A DNA stretch of 64,000 bases from Cynocephalus volans (lineage: Eukaryota; Chordata; Mammalia; Dermoptera; Cynocephalidae): assembly GCF_027409185.1 (NCBI RefSeq), contig NC_084472.1, positions 50,083,427 through 50,147,426 of the forward strand, written 5' to 3'. The position numbers and the translations under genes are program-made. The notes below the pieces were generated by a model that ran no database searches, had not been told where the DNA came from, and worked only from the letters and a program-made list of their open reading frames with translations. Numbering within the stretch: the stretch's first letter is position 1; the number at the start of each line of letters is the position of its first letter. Below, in pieces: positions 27,701 through 38,670 of the stretch.

Positions 27701-30700
27701 GTGAGTTCTGAGCCATACTTTTAACCTTGTTACTGATCCCCATATGTAAAACAAGAATTAAGAAGCTATGTTTATTGCATCGCAAAGTGTCTGTCTTTTA
27801 TCACAGGAAATTCATAACCTATCACTTTAATTTACTTTAGAATATCATTTACTACTTTTCAAGTATAAGTAACATTTTGGTTGAAAATATTAAATGGCTC
27901 TATCTCTTGACTCAGAAGTACACAAGACAGTTAAAATAAATGATTTGTGGATTTATGTAGTGTGTTTTCTATACATTCTTAAGGAATATTTCAAAACTTG
28001 AATTATTCAGGATCTGAAAACGTTAACTCTTTGATCAGAGTTAAATTCCTCAACAAGACCAAGTGTTCATTTCCTTACTCGTAACAAAGAGATTGAAAGA
28101 ATGATTGGCAAATAGCTGTAATATGAGCTTTGTACATTCTTGCTGCGTTTCTATTAATGTGTAGACTCAGCTATCAATCACTGGCTTATTATGAGCAGAA
28201 TGTGAGACCAATCCATGCTATTTTCCAAGATAAGGGAGTCTAAGTGAGAATCACAACCACTTCCTTCTCCTATGCTAGACACTAATGACAGGAATAAGGA
28301 TATTGTGACATGTGAGACGTGCAGCATAGGCACAGAAGCTCAGCCAGATTTACTGCCATCCAAGGTATTTTTGATTGCCAAGATGGCTGTGGCTTCCAGT
28401 TGATGTCATAAATCCACTCATTCCTTGAGAACTGGCAAAGAAAACCAAGGAAATAGGGTTAGAAGGCCATTGCCTGAGAAGTAAAATCATGGTTTCTTAT
28501 CATGTCCTGCACCTTATCGGAAAGTCAGTACATTGTAGTGTAGTCTTAGCAAACTGGCTTCCAACACTTTCTGGGTTTTTCTGTCTTCTTCCCTCCCCAA
28601 TGTCCCCACTGATCTGGGTATAAGTCTTTGCAAAATTTTCTCTTTAAAACATTTTCGCTAAACTATACCTAGGGGAGCTGATGAAATATTAAAATTTTTA
28701 TGCTTTGCTTAAAAAGCAAAAAGGCCAGATTTTTTTTTTTTAATTAAGCTTATCTAAAAAAGCCTTTGAAAAATGGTTAGTAAAGGAAGGCTTGAAATGT
28801 CCTGTGTCAACTTATTGAGAAATTCTGTGCATATTTCATGTCTAAGTTATTTTGAAAGTCCATTTCACAGTAAAAGACATTCAGGTATTTGTAAAGCACT
28901 TAACTGTTTAAAAAAAATGCTTTCATATCTTTTATTTCACTTAAGTTTTCAGTAACTCTGTATAGTAGGAAGGGATTATGGCTCTCAATTTGCAGATAAG
29001 GAAATAAGATTTAAAGACGTTAAATGAAGAGTTGGTATTTGAATCTAGAACTTGGGTCCTAAATCTGATGTTTGCTTCCTCCATGAGGAAATGACAGAAG
29101 GTGTCTAATTTAAGTTTGCAGTATGCCTAAGTTGTGTTGAAAATCGTACTCGTACTTGACATTTAAAAGTGAGAGTATGTGTGATACTTCTGGAAAAAAA
29201 TAGAGCAAATATTTATTCTGCACTATGAACTTTGATTATAGTAATCGAGAAAAAACATGCTGAGTGAACCCGGAGAATTTGAATGTTGACAAAATCCAAA
29301 GCAACATCAATTGATGAAAACTGTATCTTTCAGGTTTATAATACACAAGGACAAAATGAATCTTCAGGGAAAGCGTTTAAGGTGCATCTTCAGCTTTGGG
29401 ACACTGCAGGACAAGAGCGGTACAGTAAATTACTTTGTTTCTAAATACATATAGCTTAAAAGAACTTAACTTTAAAATGAATGCTGTATGAGAACTTCAA
29501 AAACAAATAATATGCAATGCTTCTCTTGGTTACAAAATAGACATTTGTATGGAGAAGTAAAAATAAATGATTTCTAGTTAACAGAGCAGATTTTCAAAAA
29601 TCTCTATGAGGATCCTTGTTAAGTATTGTCTTTGCATTTTCTAGTAGGAAAAAACTTTTTCAGAGTCTGACTGAATGAAGATGGGAAATTAACACTGTTA
29701 TAAGTGCTACTTGAAGAGGAAGTTGAAGAAGGGGTGTTTCGACCTGTCTCATTGCTTTCTGTTCTTCCACACAGACTCTGTCTAACCCATGCCATGTGGC
29801 TGGCTTTGTCCTCTTAGATTTTGATCACACCTTTATCCTGCAGTGAGGATATTTTATTCCCTCTCCACTTTCCCTGATCCTTTCCTTTTACCAGGCTCTG
29901 AGCATATTCCATCTCCTCTGTGAAGCCTGTCTGAACACCCCAGCTCAAACAAACTCCCACTTTCTTCTGAACTCTTGCAACACCTATTCTATTACCAATA
30001 AGTTACTCAATTAATGATATTCCACCTTTTATGTACTAAAATGGAACTTCTATTTTTGTCTTTAACTGCTGTTCATTGATTTACTTGTAGACTTCTCACT
30101 CTGACAAAATGATTAGGTTTATTAGAGTAGAGACCTTGCCTAGTTTTTCAGCATTATCTGCAATAACAATGTACAAGATAACAGATACTCAGTAGACAGA
30201 GAAGTGTTGATTACTGAGAGCTGGAGATTCTATTCCATCATTTGATGAACATATATTTCTTTGGGGTCCAAGTTTTCAAAGTGCTTAAGACCAAGCGAAT
30301 GAAACTTTTCAATATTAGATTAAATAAAAAATGGCAGAAGATTGGCAGAGAAGATATTTAGAAGGCACGTAGCTCCAAACTCTGCATCGTATGTCTTAGA
30401 ATGCTTATGCTTGTAAACACTTGCGTTTTTGAAATGCATCCAAAATGTTCTCACTTTCAGTGAGTGCAAACGCCAGGAGAGGTGCTGGGCCCTCTCTGTT
30501 AGTTTTTTTGACTGCGAATTTCATTCACACACACCCTTCAACACTGCTGGTTCCTCGGAAGTCATTCCTCACAAGAGTCTCTGTTCATATGTCAGTTTTG
30601 TTACCGCAAAGATGTATGTTTTATAGACCAATTTAATTCATTTTTGAAGAAGTATATGAGAAAGTGTGGTTCCCATATGTCCTCACACATGATATGTCAG

Positions 30701-33700
30701 CCTAGCGTGAAGGCAGGCTTCTCTGTCCGCTGAAGACAGCTGCTCTATGAGGGGAATGGGGAATGCCAGGGGCAGTCTTGGTATCACTTAGGTGAATTTT
30801 GCATTCTGTATGTATAAGGTGTAGCTAAGCAGCAAGATAAACAATGCCTCACACCTCAGATCTGTGCCCGAGGATGTCTGGCAGTGCAATCCATGTAAGA
30901 TACCGGTTATTGATAAAAGTCACATCATGAGAAGGAAAAAGGGCAGCCTGTATTTTTTAGGCCTACATCAGGATAACAGCCTTAGTTCCCAGTGAGAGAA
31001 AGCGAGTGATGATGTCTGTAGTAGTCTGTTTCTGTTGCTTATAACTAAATACCTGGAACTGGGTAATTTGTAAGAAAACAAAATTTGTTGCTTACAGTTT
31101 CAGAGGCCGGGAAGTCCAAAGTCTGGGGAACACATCTGGTGAGGGTCTTGGTGGTAGTGACAGTGATCCAGGGTCTTATATGGCAGAAAATGGTGGATCA
31201 GAGAGAACTCCTGGTGCACTCTCCTTTTTAAAGCTCAGAACCATGCCCATGACCCCCATCTTTAATCCATTCACTATGGCATGGTCTTCAGAATCTAATC
31301 AACTTTTCAAGGATCCACCTTTCAGTTACTATAATAGGATTTCCCATCCTCAACAGTTATAGTTGGAATTAAGCTTCTAATATGTGGACTTTGGGGGACA
31401 CAATTCAATCAACCCACAGCAATGTGAATCTGGGGTCAATTTATGTGGTGCTAGCTTTCCCCATCCTGCCCACTCACTGGGCAGAATTGTCCAGGGTATA
31501 AGCCTGCTCCAGAACAAGAGTATCCTACTCAAGTTGCTATGGATGAAAAGGGTTTATCCCAATCAGATCATTACAACAAGCATGTTTTGAGTAACTTTGT
31601 CATATGCTGTGAGCAATAAGAGGGGAATGACACTCAGTCTTATTCTCAAATGAGATACACACAGATACAGATTCTCTCTCTCTCTGAGAGAACAAATAAC
31701 AGTTTTCTTAGCCACAGCACTGTTATGGTTGAGTAGGAGACAATTTTGTGGGTACAGCTAGTCTCCAAAGGGAAAGGACTGTTCAATAAAAGCACTATGA
31801 TCTCTGTGAGCTTCCAGGGAATGGTAGAAACAAATTCACAAGGAAAAATTGAGTAAATCTTTTGGTATGTCTACTCTGCAATTTTTAGATCATGATAATG
31901 CCCTGTAAAAAAAAATCCTACTTTGGAAATAAATAGCAGTTAACATTTTCCCTGCTTTTGTATTAAAAGTATCATTCTCTATTGAAGTCATTTAAAATCT
32001 TTAATAATTTTATGTATTTTACTGTTCTCTTTCTTTCTCTTTAATTTCACAAATATTTAGTGAGCAAATACCATGTTCTGAGCCATGAAAATATAATGGA
32101 TAGCAGGTTAGAAACCCAGCTCCTTTTCACTTGGAGCTTGCAGTCTAAGGTGGAATTTGGACAGATAAACAATTGTAATATAGCCTTAGGACAGTAACAG
32201 GAAAACACAGGGTGAAAGGCAGGCCTGCCAGGAGGAGCCCATACCCAGACATGGGTGTTGGGAAATCCCCTAAAGAAAGACATTTCCTCTGACACCACTG
32301 TGTATGTATTCGTGCACAGTGTATGAGTGGGTATTACCCAGGCTAAAGGAAGGGGTAGGAGGAAAAGAAAGCATTAAGACGAGGTTACCCACAGAAAGAC
32401 CAGCATGTGTGAAAGCCCAGGGAAGGAGAGTGAACTTTCTAAGAACTAAGGTCAGCATGACTGTGGGTGATCAAGAGATGAAGCCAGATAGATGAGCAAA
32501 AATCAGTTCCTGCAGAGCCTTGACAGCTTATTCAGGAGTTGGGGCACTATCTTAAGAGCGATGCATGACCATTAATGTGTTTTCAGTAGAGAATTGATAT
32601 AATCAACGGGAGGAAATGGGGGGTGGGAAGGGGATCAAACGAAATTGGACACTGGAAGCCTAATGAAAAGGCTGTTGAAGTTATCCAGGTGAGAGAGTAG
32701 GGGCAGAGGAGATGGACAGAAAAGAGCAGGTCAAGAGAGAAGTGTGGCTGGTGCACAGCAGTTGTAGGACAAGGGGCGTGTGGCAACCAGAAGAATGGGG
32801 ATACCACTGACAGAGAAAGAAATCAGGACGAGGGGCCAGTTGGTTTTAGACCTAAGAAACTGACGGTGCCTGAGTTTCCTCCAAGTGGAAATATCCAGCA
32901 AGTAATTAGGCACAGAGTGTGAAAGGCAGAAAAGATCTAGATCTCTACATGTGGGTTTCCTCAACATCTAGGCTATCATTGAGCCAGGGAAGTAGATGAG
33001 ATTACCCAGCAAATGTACATGGAATGAGGAGAGAACGAGAATAGGACGCCAAGGAAACCAACACAGAAGATCGACACACAGCCTAAAGTAGAAGACCAAA
33101 AATTAGGAGGACATTTGGGACAGAATGTAGTATCCTTCTTTATTTAAAAATATGTGCCCTTCCAAAAAATCCCATTGCCAGTTCAAAACCTTTTGTGGCT
33201 TTTATGTGTGATCCTTGGTTTTGCCCACTGATAACATCAAAGTGGACCTCAGCACATCTTCAGCTTCACTGTCGATGCTGGGGGGCTGGGAGGTAGGAGA
33301 GGAGGAGACAGTCTTTGCATTGCAAATGACAGAGCATATTCTTTAAAATCCTCCATGAGAAATGTGTGTTCTCATTTTCTGTCTTCAACTACTGTGGTTC
33401 TTTTCTGTCCTGACCTTCCCTCGGTCCCCCTAATTGTGTTCCTCATCCTTATGAGACCAGAATGCCAACCACGTGCTCAGTTTTACCCCAAAGGGGGCTC
33501 TAAGAGTTTTCTCACTAACGTTTTTCCCTACCAAAGAACTCTAGCTCCAGCTGCTAGTAACTTGTGGTTTTCTTCATATCATCACAGACGTTCATTTTCA
33601 GGCTACTGTGTGCCAAGTTTCCTCTGGGCACAGACAAGAAAGATTGAAAAGTATAAGTTAACTCTAAAGTGGCTTACATTTTAATTGTGGGCCACGAGAT

Positions 33701-36700
33701 GCCCATGAGCCAAAAAGAGAAATATTCTAAGTGTCCGTGTACACAGGCATGGGGTTGAGTGTTTACAGACTCTGTGTGTAAGAGCTATGGGACTGTAAAG
33801 CCAGGAAGTGGTCTAAAAAAAAAAAAATCTAAAACCATATATCCTGGCCCTTAGCAGTCTTTATGCCATTTTTTCATTTCTGTAGGATAATCTGTAAGGG
33901 CCAGCCATGGAGACTTCCTGTTTGAAAGGGAAACAGTGTTATTTGCTTTGTCACCATACCGTGTGTACTAACTTCCAGAACTGCCCGCTGTGCTTTCTCG
34001 GCAGGTTCCGGAGCCTCACCACCGCATTTTTCAGAGATGCCATGGGCTTCTTGTTAATGTTTGACCTCACCAGTCAGCAGAGCTTCTTAAACATCAGAAG
34101 CTGGATGAGTAAGTGGGACTGACTGACTTGCACTGGCCGCTCTGGGCCCCAGAGCTGTATTGCCTCAAAAAAGAAAACCAGATGGGTGCTCAGATGAACT
34201 TTGGAAAGTCATAGGTTTAGTGTTTCCAGCATCACCTTCCAAGTGGTGGCCTCTATAAGGATAACCTGAGGTGGCTTGGGATTGTATTTTCCTTTGACAC
34301 TTTTCTTAGAAGAAGCCTGTGTAGTTTTATCACCACCTATATTTAAGGTCTTGGTTATTGTCATTGAAAGCCCGTTAATTCCACTTGTCTAGTCAGTCTT
34401 GAAAGAGTTCTTAAAACTAAGTGAGTTACCACATCTACTAATCTAACTTGGAGAGGGTACAGTGAAAATCAGCAGTGTTTTCTCAGAGGGGACACTGTCA
34501 CCTAAAATGTGTTCAAGAACCACTGGGTTCATTAGGTAAGAAACTATTCCAGAGCAAACCAGCATAGTGTGTCAGTCAGCCAGCTCATGTGGGAATCTTA
34601 CTTTTAAAAAAGAAATGTTCAAATGTGAGAAAGCCATGTGTAGAAAAATCTCTAGCCTTCATGGCAAGTTAGATATAACACAAAATTTAAGTGTCGCCTA
34701 ATCAATTATTAAAGCCAAATTGATCTATATCAACACGGGAAAGTAGTATTTTTTTTTCTCTTTTTTAAAAATTTTTTAAAATTGATGTAGCACTGAAGAG
34801 AATATCTCATTCCTATTTTTTCATTCAAGTAAGAATTTTGATCCTAATGGGTTATACAAGTAGTGGGGAAGATTAATTGCCCTATGGGCTGGTGCTGGTC
34901 TAGTTCTTTCTTTATTTGTGTGGTCTGTCTGTGACCAAAATGATATTCTTAAAAAACTGAATCATGTTAATCCCATGTTCAAAGTCCTTCTGCATCTCAC
35001 CTAAATAGAATTCATAGTCCTTCACCTATGTACAAGGCCATTGTGATCAGGCCCTGGGCTTCTCTAATTCACACTTACTGGGGCCCAGGTGTCTTGCCTC
35101 CAGCCAAAAGGGCTCTCATGCTATTCCCAGGAGGAAGAGCACATTCCTGCCTGGAGACCTTTGCCCTTCCTATACTTTCTATCTTGACTTCTCTTCTCCT
35201 ATTTACAGCCGTGTGCTAGTTCCTTTAATCCCTTCGAGTTCTTGCCCAAACTTTATTTATCTCTTGGGAGAGGCCTTCCCTGACCAACTGCCCTGTTATG
35301 GCCAACGTCCGACGGGTAAAAGAAATTTGCCCATGAGAACTGGGTGATAGGAAAAGGAAGAGAATTTATTTCTGGCAGCCAGGGCTACGCAGGCCAATGG
35401 AGAAGCTGCAGCCCCGAGTTGAAACCTCTCAGCAGCTTTTATTTTTAGCTAGGTGGGAATTTTTCGCGCCTGACACAATCTAGCCAATGCAAGCAAGCCA
35501 GCGGTACGTAAGCTAATTCTGTGGTTAGCCCTATAGTCCCTCCCCACCCTGGCTTCCCCATAGGGACTTTCCAGCCTAAAATGGCGGAGCAGCCTAAAAT
35601 GGCGTTGGTTATGCTACTTTGTTTATTCCCCCATTTATTTTAGCAAGCGATTTGTACAGAAGCAGAATGCATATGTTAAGGTCAGTAGGGGTTGGGGCGT
35701 CCCTTAACAGCCCCATCTAACATAGCTATCTTTATCACTCTGAATCCCCCTAACACATCCAAAAGTTCATTTGGTCACTGCCACCACCAGACACTATGTT
35801 ATGTATTTTTTTTCTCTACTTGTGTTTTTTACTCTTTCCACTACTAGAATGTGAGCTCTGTGAAAGTGCAGACCTTGTCTATTTTGTTCCATTGTGATAC
35901 CCCAGACCTGGAAGAAAGGCTGGCACAGAGTAGATGCTCAAAATACATGTATTTCTTATTACTACATATGCATATAATTAATAATATATTATATGAGGGT
36001 ACTTCAAAAAGTTCATAGAAAAATGGAATTCAAAGATAATACATATTTCTCCATGAACTTTTTGAAGTACCCTTGAATATAATACGTAGTTAATAATTTA
36101 TGTATATATAACCACTTTCAATGTCAGCTCAGTAGCATAGTTGCAAGCAATGGGGAAAAAACACATTCTGACTTTCTTAATTGCTTCTCCAAATGAGTGT
36201 TTATCCTAGGATCTGTCTTTTTTTCTGCTTAGTATTGTACTTCCTTATTCAAATTTTGGTGGTATTATTAGATCCTGAGGAGATAAGGAGATAATAAGCT
36301 TATTAGATTCTTTCAGAAAATGGTTTGTTTATCCTCTTTCAAGGCAGATGAGACTCCTTCTTGTTTTTAATACTCTGGAAGGATATTGTTGGTATTTAAG
36401 ATAATTCATTGCCATTTCTAATAACCCTTTAATTCCTAACACCCAATTACTTGGTGTTAGAGGGTAAGCCATTGTCTTCTTCCTCTGGTCCCAGCAAGGT
36501 AGCACACAGCATGCCATAAGACAGACATTAAAGTAGCCTCTGTAACCTCAGAAACACAGGGTGACAGGTTTCTTACCTTTTTTCTTCCTTCCTTCCTTCC
36601 TTCTTTCCTTCCTCTCTCCTTCCCCCTCCCCCAACAGTTTCCTGGAGAAAAAAGAAAAACAAGTTACCCATCTTAAAATTGTTTCTACATGAATTTGTGA

Positions 36701-38670
36701 TGATTCAAAAATGGTCCACTCTATAGGTCATCACTTTGGACATCGGGGGAGAGAAATGTAGCAACATTTTTCCCAAAGGAAAAAGCAAATTCGTACACTT
36801 TAAAATCATGTTTCGTTATCTCCACTTACATTTGAGGAACAAATATTATAGAGCAGTATGTCCATCTTAGAGGGCATTTCCCCAGACGTAGAAGAGCGCA
36901 GGTAGGTTATTGACACAGGTGCTTCATATATATTATTGGTCGTCTTCACAGTCTGCAATTTGTGAGGCGTTGTCTCCACTTTACAGATGAGGAAACTGTG
37001 ACTGAAAGGAGTAAGTAACTTGGCTATCATAGCTAGTAAGCAACCAAACTGGAGATGAACGATTAGATAAGGAATCTGGGGTATGAGCAGTCATTTGACG
37101 TCACTTGTTTATAACTAACTTGCTGTTTCCATCTGCTTTCTTTCCAAGGCCAACTGCAAGCAAATGCTTATTGTGAAAATCCAGATATAGTATTAATTGG
37201 CAACAAGGCAGACCTTCTAGATCAGAGGGAAGTCAATGAACGGCAAGCCCGAGATCTGGCTGATAAATACAGGTAAGTCAGTTACACTGAGATATCATCT
37301 GACCTTGCGTACTGCAGCGACAAATGGAGCAGAGACACAAGATTGCTATTAGAAGGAATTCCCTTGAATCAAGGACAGTATGTGAATTAAAAAGATCTTC
37401 CAGGGCCGAACCCGTGGCGCACTCGGGAGAGTGTGGCGCTGGGAGCACAGCGACGCTCCCGCTGCGGGTTCGGATCCTATATAGGACTGGCCGGTGCGCT
37501 CACTGGCTGAGTGCCGGTCACGAAAAAGACAAAAAAAAAAAAAAAAAAAGATCTTCGAGAGGAATACACGTAATATTTTAATGAATTACTTAATAATAAT
37601 GGCACCTAACATTTACTGAATACTTACCGTGCTAGCAACTGTTCCTAGACTTTAACTCGTTTAATCTCTCATAACCATATGCAGAAAGCACCAGAGTTTT
37701 CTCATTTTATATATAAAGAATTGAATCACAGAGGGATTAAGTACCTGGTATAAGGCCACATAGCAATTAAGTAGCAGAGCTTAAATTAAATCCACTATAC
37801 TCTTCTTTAAACACCATCCTCTACTGCCTTTCAATTAATAGCTGCAAGAATCTAAGGAATAATACCTGTTTTAGCTTGAATAGCAGCTAAAAACAAACAA
37901 ACAACAACAACAAAAAAAAAACCCAAATCCCATTGTAATTGTAAATTGAGTACCATGGCAGAAATTGTCATCATTTTAAATATTAAAGCATTTTCATCAT
38001 ATCTGCCCATTTTTAACTGAAAGATTCTCCTTGAGAGCTTTAAAAGTTCCATGTCTTCATGGAACTTTTAATTTCAAATAAATATAGACTCTCTTTTCAT
38101 GAATATCCTATTTAATACATGCCTGATTTCTAAGTGAGATTTCTAGAAAATTGATTAGAAGGGAAGTAATATTTTAAGAGTAATATTGAGCACTAGTTTA
38201 GGCATTTTTCTCCTATTTTTTAAAATAGTGATAATGCCTCAGTCTCAACTTCCTATCTCTCATATTAGTTTACCTGCTCATAAAACTGGTTATCACCATT
38301 CCATAGCACAGCCCACCAATTTTTACTCACTCAGAAAAAACAAGGATGCATTCCAATTTAGCCAGCAAAAACATGATTATTTCACAATCTCTCAGCCAGT
38401 CATGTTTTTGCATGTGTGACTCATTTGTATCTCTTCTGATTTCTTCTTCTCAAAAATATTTGTCATCTTTTCTATGCTAGCATACCGTATTTTGAAACAA
38501 GTGCAGCGACTGGACAGAATGTGGAGAAAGCTGTAGAAACCCTTCTGGACTTAATAATGAAGCGAATGGAACAGTGCATAGAGAAGACACAAGTCCCCGA
38601 CGCTGTCAATGGTGGAAATTCTGGAAAGCTAGATGGGGAAAAGCCAGCAGAGAAGAAATGTGCCTGCTAG
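27548..38670 (+). CDS. RAB27B: RAB27B small GTPase, complete coding region in five exons
   Basis: The five coding exons (27548-27700, 29334-29419, 34005-34108, 37149-37272, 38481-38670) join in frame to 218 residues, the usual RAB27B length. Visible motifs are the P-loop GDSGVGKT (residues 16-23), switch I Thr41, switch II WDTAGQE (73-79), NKAD (133-136), SAA (163-165) and a terminal Cys-Ala-Cys (216-218), the CxC type that receives two geranylgeranyl groups. RAB27 proteins dock secretory granules, lysosome-related organelles and exosome-releasing endosomes at the plasma membrane through Slp, Slac2 and Munc13-4 effectors. It is RAB27B rather than RAB27A because of the residues after the P-loop ([16 protein letters not shown]) and the C-terminal tail. 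The ATG has A at -3. All splice sites are GT-AG. There is no frameshift or stop, so the gene looks functional. The 5' non-coding exon and promoter are not in view and are expected upstream of the window. Confidence 0.97.
27701..29333 (+). other. RAB27B intron 2
   Basis: This is a GT-AG intron (gtgagt ... tttcag), phase 0. It holds one MIR-like fragment near 28880-29090. The rest is unique AT-rich sequence with nothing I recognise. Confidence 0.9.
28880..29090 (-). repeat. MIR SINE fragment, reverse, intron 2
   Basis: tttgcagataaggaaataag and the following ttgaatctagaacttgggtc resemble the reverse MIR. Confidence 0.6.
29334..29419 (+). CDS. RAB27B: RAB27B exon 3 (residues 52-80, switch II)
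   Basis: The acceptor tttcag ends at 29333 and the donor gtacag starts at 29420. The exon is 86 bases: 28 codons plus two bases of the Arg80 codon (CG|G). It encodes the interswitch strands and the WDTAGQE motif with the catalytic Gln78. Compared with the human protein as I remember it, the interswitch loop carries Thr55, Gln58 and Glu60. That loop lies between the two switches and tolerates change in the family. Confidence 0.96.
29790..30215 (+). repeat. L2 3' fragment, intron 3
   Basis: tctgtgaagcctgtctgaac and attagagtagagaccttgcc lie in the order of the L2 3' end. Divergence is high. Confidence 0.6.
31025..31425 (-). mobile_element. MaLR-like LTR remnant, reverse, intron 3
   Basis: It opens tagtctgtttctgttgctta, passes acctggaactgggtaatttg, and closes with aatcaacccacagc. 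This is the reverse of a mammalian MaLR-type LTR. The same family in forward orientation is at 51034. The subfamily is not certain. Confidence 0.6.
32040..33070 (+). repeat. Old dispersed mammalian repeat, class not resolved, intron 3
   Basis: It starts caaatatttagtgagcaaat and contains gaaagcccagggaaggagag, ttgatataatcaacgggagg and gttgaagttatccaggtgag. The order is like the 9520 copy but longer. The class is not certain. Confidence 0.4.
34005..34108 (+). CDS. RAB27B: RAB27B exon 4 (residues 80-115)
   Basis: The acceptor ctcggcag ends at 34004 and the donor gtaagt starts at 34109. The exon is 104 bases: one base completing Arg80, 34 codons, and the first base of Ser115. It encodes the end of switch II ([13 protein letters not shown]) and the strand GFLLMFDLT. 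The switch II and following helix are effector-contact surface in RAB27 and are well kept here. Confidence 0.96.
34910..35293 (+). repeat. L2 3' region, left half
   Basis: gagaggccttccctgaccaa is the L2 hallmark. The element is cut by the solo LTR at 35294 and continues at 35710. Confidence 0.8.
35294..35709 (-). mobile_element. ERV1-like solo LTR, antisense in RAB27B intron 4
   Basis: This is a 416-bp element with inverted ends (TGTTATGG ... CCCTTAACA) flanked by a 4-bp duplication, gccc, at 35290-35293 and 35710-35713. It splits an L2 whose two halves resume on either side. Read on the - strand it has a CCAAT-type motif, a TATA-like aaaataaaagc and a later AATAAA in agaaataaattc, the layout of U3-R-U5. 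No internal viral genes are present, so it is a solo LTR. The 4-bp duplication fits gamma/ERV1 elements. The family name is not known to me. Confidence 0.8.
35576..35610 (-). promoter_or_regulatory. Tandem YY1-like motifs in the solo LTR
   Basis: The + strand reads gcctaaaatggcggagca then gcctaaaatggcgttgg, two direct repeats about 18 bases apart. Each holds AAAATGGCG, a close match to the YY1 site. They lie in the inferred U3 of the LTR. Binding is an inference. Confidence 0.45.
35710..35960 (+). repeat. L2 3' region, right half
   Basis: ctactagaatgtgagctctg and gaaaggctggcacagagtag complete the L2 3' end after the LTR insertion. Confidence 0.8.
35994..36077 (+). mobile_element. Mariner-like palindromic MITE, intron 4
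   Basis: The ends tgagggtacttcaaaaagtt and aactttttgaagtaccctt are inverted repeats of more than 20 bases. The element is about 84 bp and TA dinucleotides flank it (35992-35993, 36078-36079). This is the layout of a mariner-derived MITE. The family name (possibly Hsmar2-related) is uncertain. Confidence 0.65.
36582..36630 (+). repeat. TTCC-rich polypyrimidine run
   Basis: Repeated cttcc units grade into tccccctccccc in RAB27B intron 4, about 520 bases before exon 5. Confidence 0.85.
36905..37075 (-). repeat. MIR SINE fragment, reverse, intron 4
   Basis: ctttacagatgaggaaactg and agtaacttggctatcatagc are the typical reverse MIR core. It ends about 75 bases before exon 5. Confidence 0.8.
37149..37272 (+). 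CDS. RAB27B: RAB27B exon 5 (residues 115-156, NKAD motif)
   Basis: The acceptor tttccaag ends at 37148 and the donor gtaagt starts at 37273. The exon is 124 bases: two bases completing Ser115, 40 codons and two bases of codon 156. It carries NKAD (133-136), which gives guanine specificity. The last codon, split over the intron, reads AG|C (Ser156). Human RAB27B has Gly here as I remember it, so this is a single-base change in the final bases of the exon. The donor context AG|gtaagt remains strong. Confidence 0.96.
37401..37544 (+). repeat. CYN-type SINE, derived form with shortened second module
   Basis: The structure is the same as the 6496 copy: first module with an extra gcgacgctcccgc segment, B box gggttcggatcc, then a second module cut down to ctggctgagtgccggtcacg and a polyA tail. 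A 12-bp duplication, aaaaagatcttc, is at 37389-37400 and 37545-37556. It lies in RAB27B intron 5, in the sense direction. Confidence 0.9.
37590..37825 (-). repeat. MIR SINE, reverse, intron 5
   Basis: cctaacatttactgaatact at one end and aaggccacatagcaattaag further on mark a nearly complete reverse MIR. Confidence 0.75.
38040..38071 (+). other. Perfect 14-bp inverted repeat in RAB27B intron 5
   Basis: The arms ttaaaagttccatg (38040-38053) and catggaacttttaa (38058-38071) are separated by four bases (tctt). In RNA they would form a stable hairpin about 410 bases before exon 6. Confidence 0.85.
38481..38670 (+). CDS. RAB27B: RAB27B exon 6: last coding exon (residues 156-218 and stop)
   Basis: The acceptor atgctag ends at 38480. 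The coding part is 190 bases, ending with TAG at 38668-38670. It encodes ETSAA (161-165, G5), the last helix, a hydrophilic variable tail ([17 protein letters not shown]) and the terminal CAC. Both cysteines needed for double prenylation are kept. The middle residue is Ala where I recall Ile in human, which should not affect a CxC substrate. Confidence 0.96.

Larger units (their letters stand above)
29420..34004 (+). other. RAB27B intron 3
   Basis: This is a GT-AG intron (gtacag ... cggcag) splitting the Arg80 codon. It carries an L2 fragment (29790-30215), a MaLR-like LTR remnant in reverse (31025-31425) and an old dispersed repeat (32040-33070). Nothing is recognised in 30216-31024, 31426-32039 or 33071-34004. 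Overlapping ORFs around 32047-32967 fall inside the old repeat and are not genes. Confidence 0.9.
34109..37148 (+). other. RAB27B intron 4
   Basis: This is a GT-AG intron (gtaagt ... ccaag) splitting Ser115. It holds an L2 copy cut by a solo LTR, a mariner-like MITE, a TTCC-rich run and a MIR. Nothing is recognised in 34109-34909 or 36120-36560. Confidence 0.9.
37273..38480 (+). other. RAB27B intron 5
   Basis: This is a GT-AG intron (gtaagt ... gctag) splitting codon 156. It holds a CYN-type SINE (37401-37544), a MIR in reverse (37590-37825) and a perfect 14-bp hairpin (38040-38071). Confidence 0.9.

Noticed and set aside
32047..32967. Cluster of ORFs in RAB27B intron 3
   Set aside because: They lie in an old dispersed repeat and have no conserved motif.
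27548..38670. RAB27A as the identity of the GTPase
   Set aside because: Residues after the P-loop, the variable tail and the neighbouring CCDC68 all fit RAB27B. The A paralogue differs at several of these positions.
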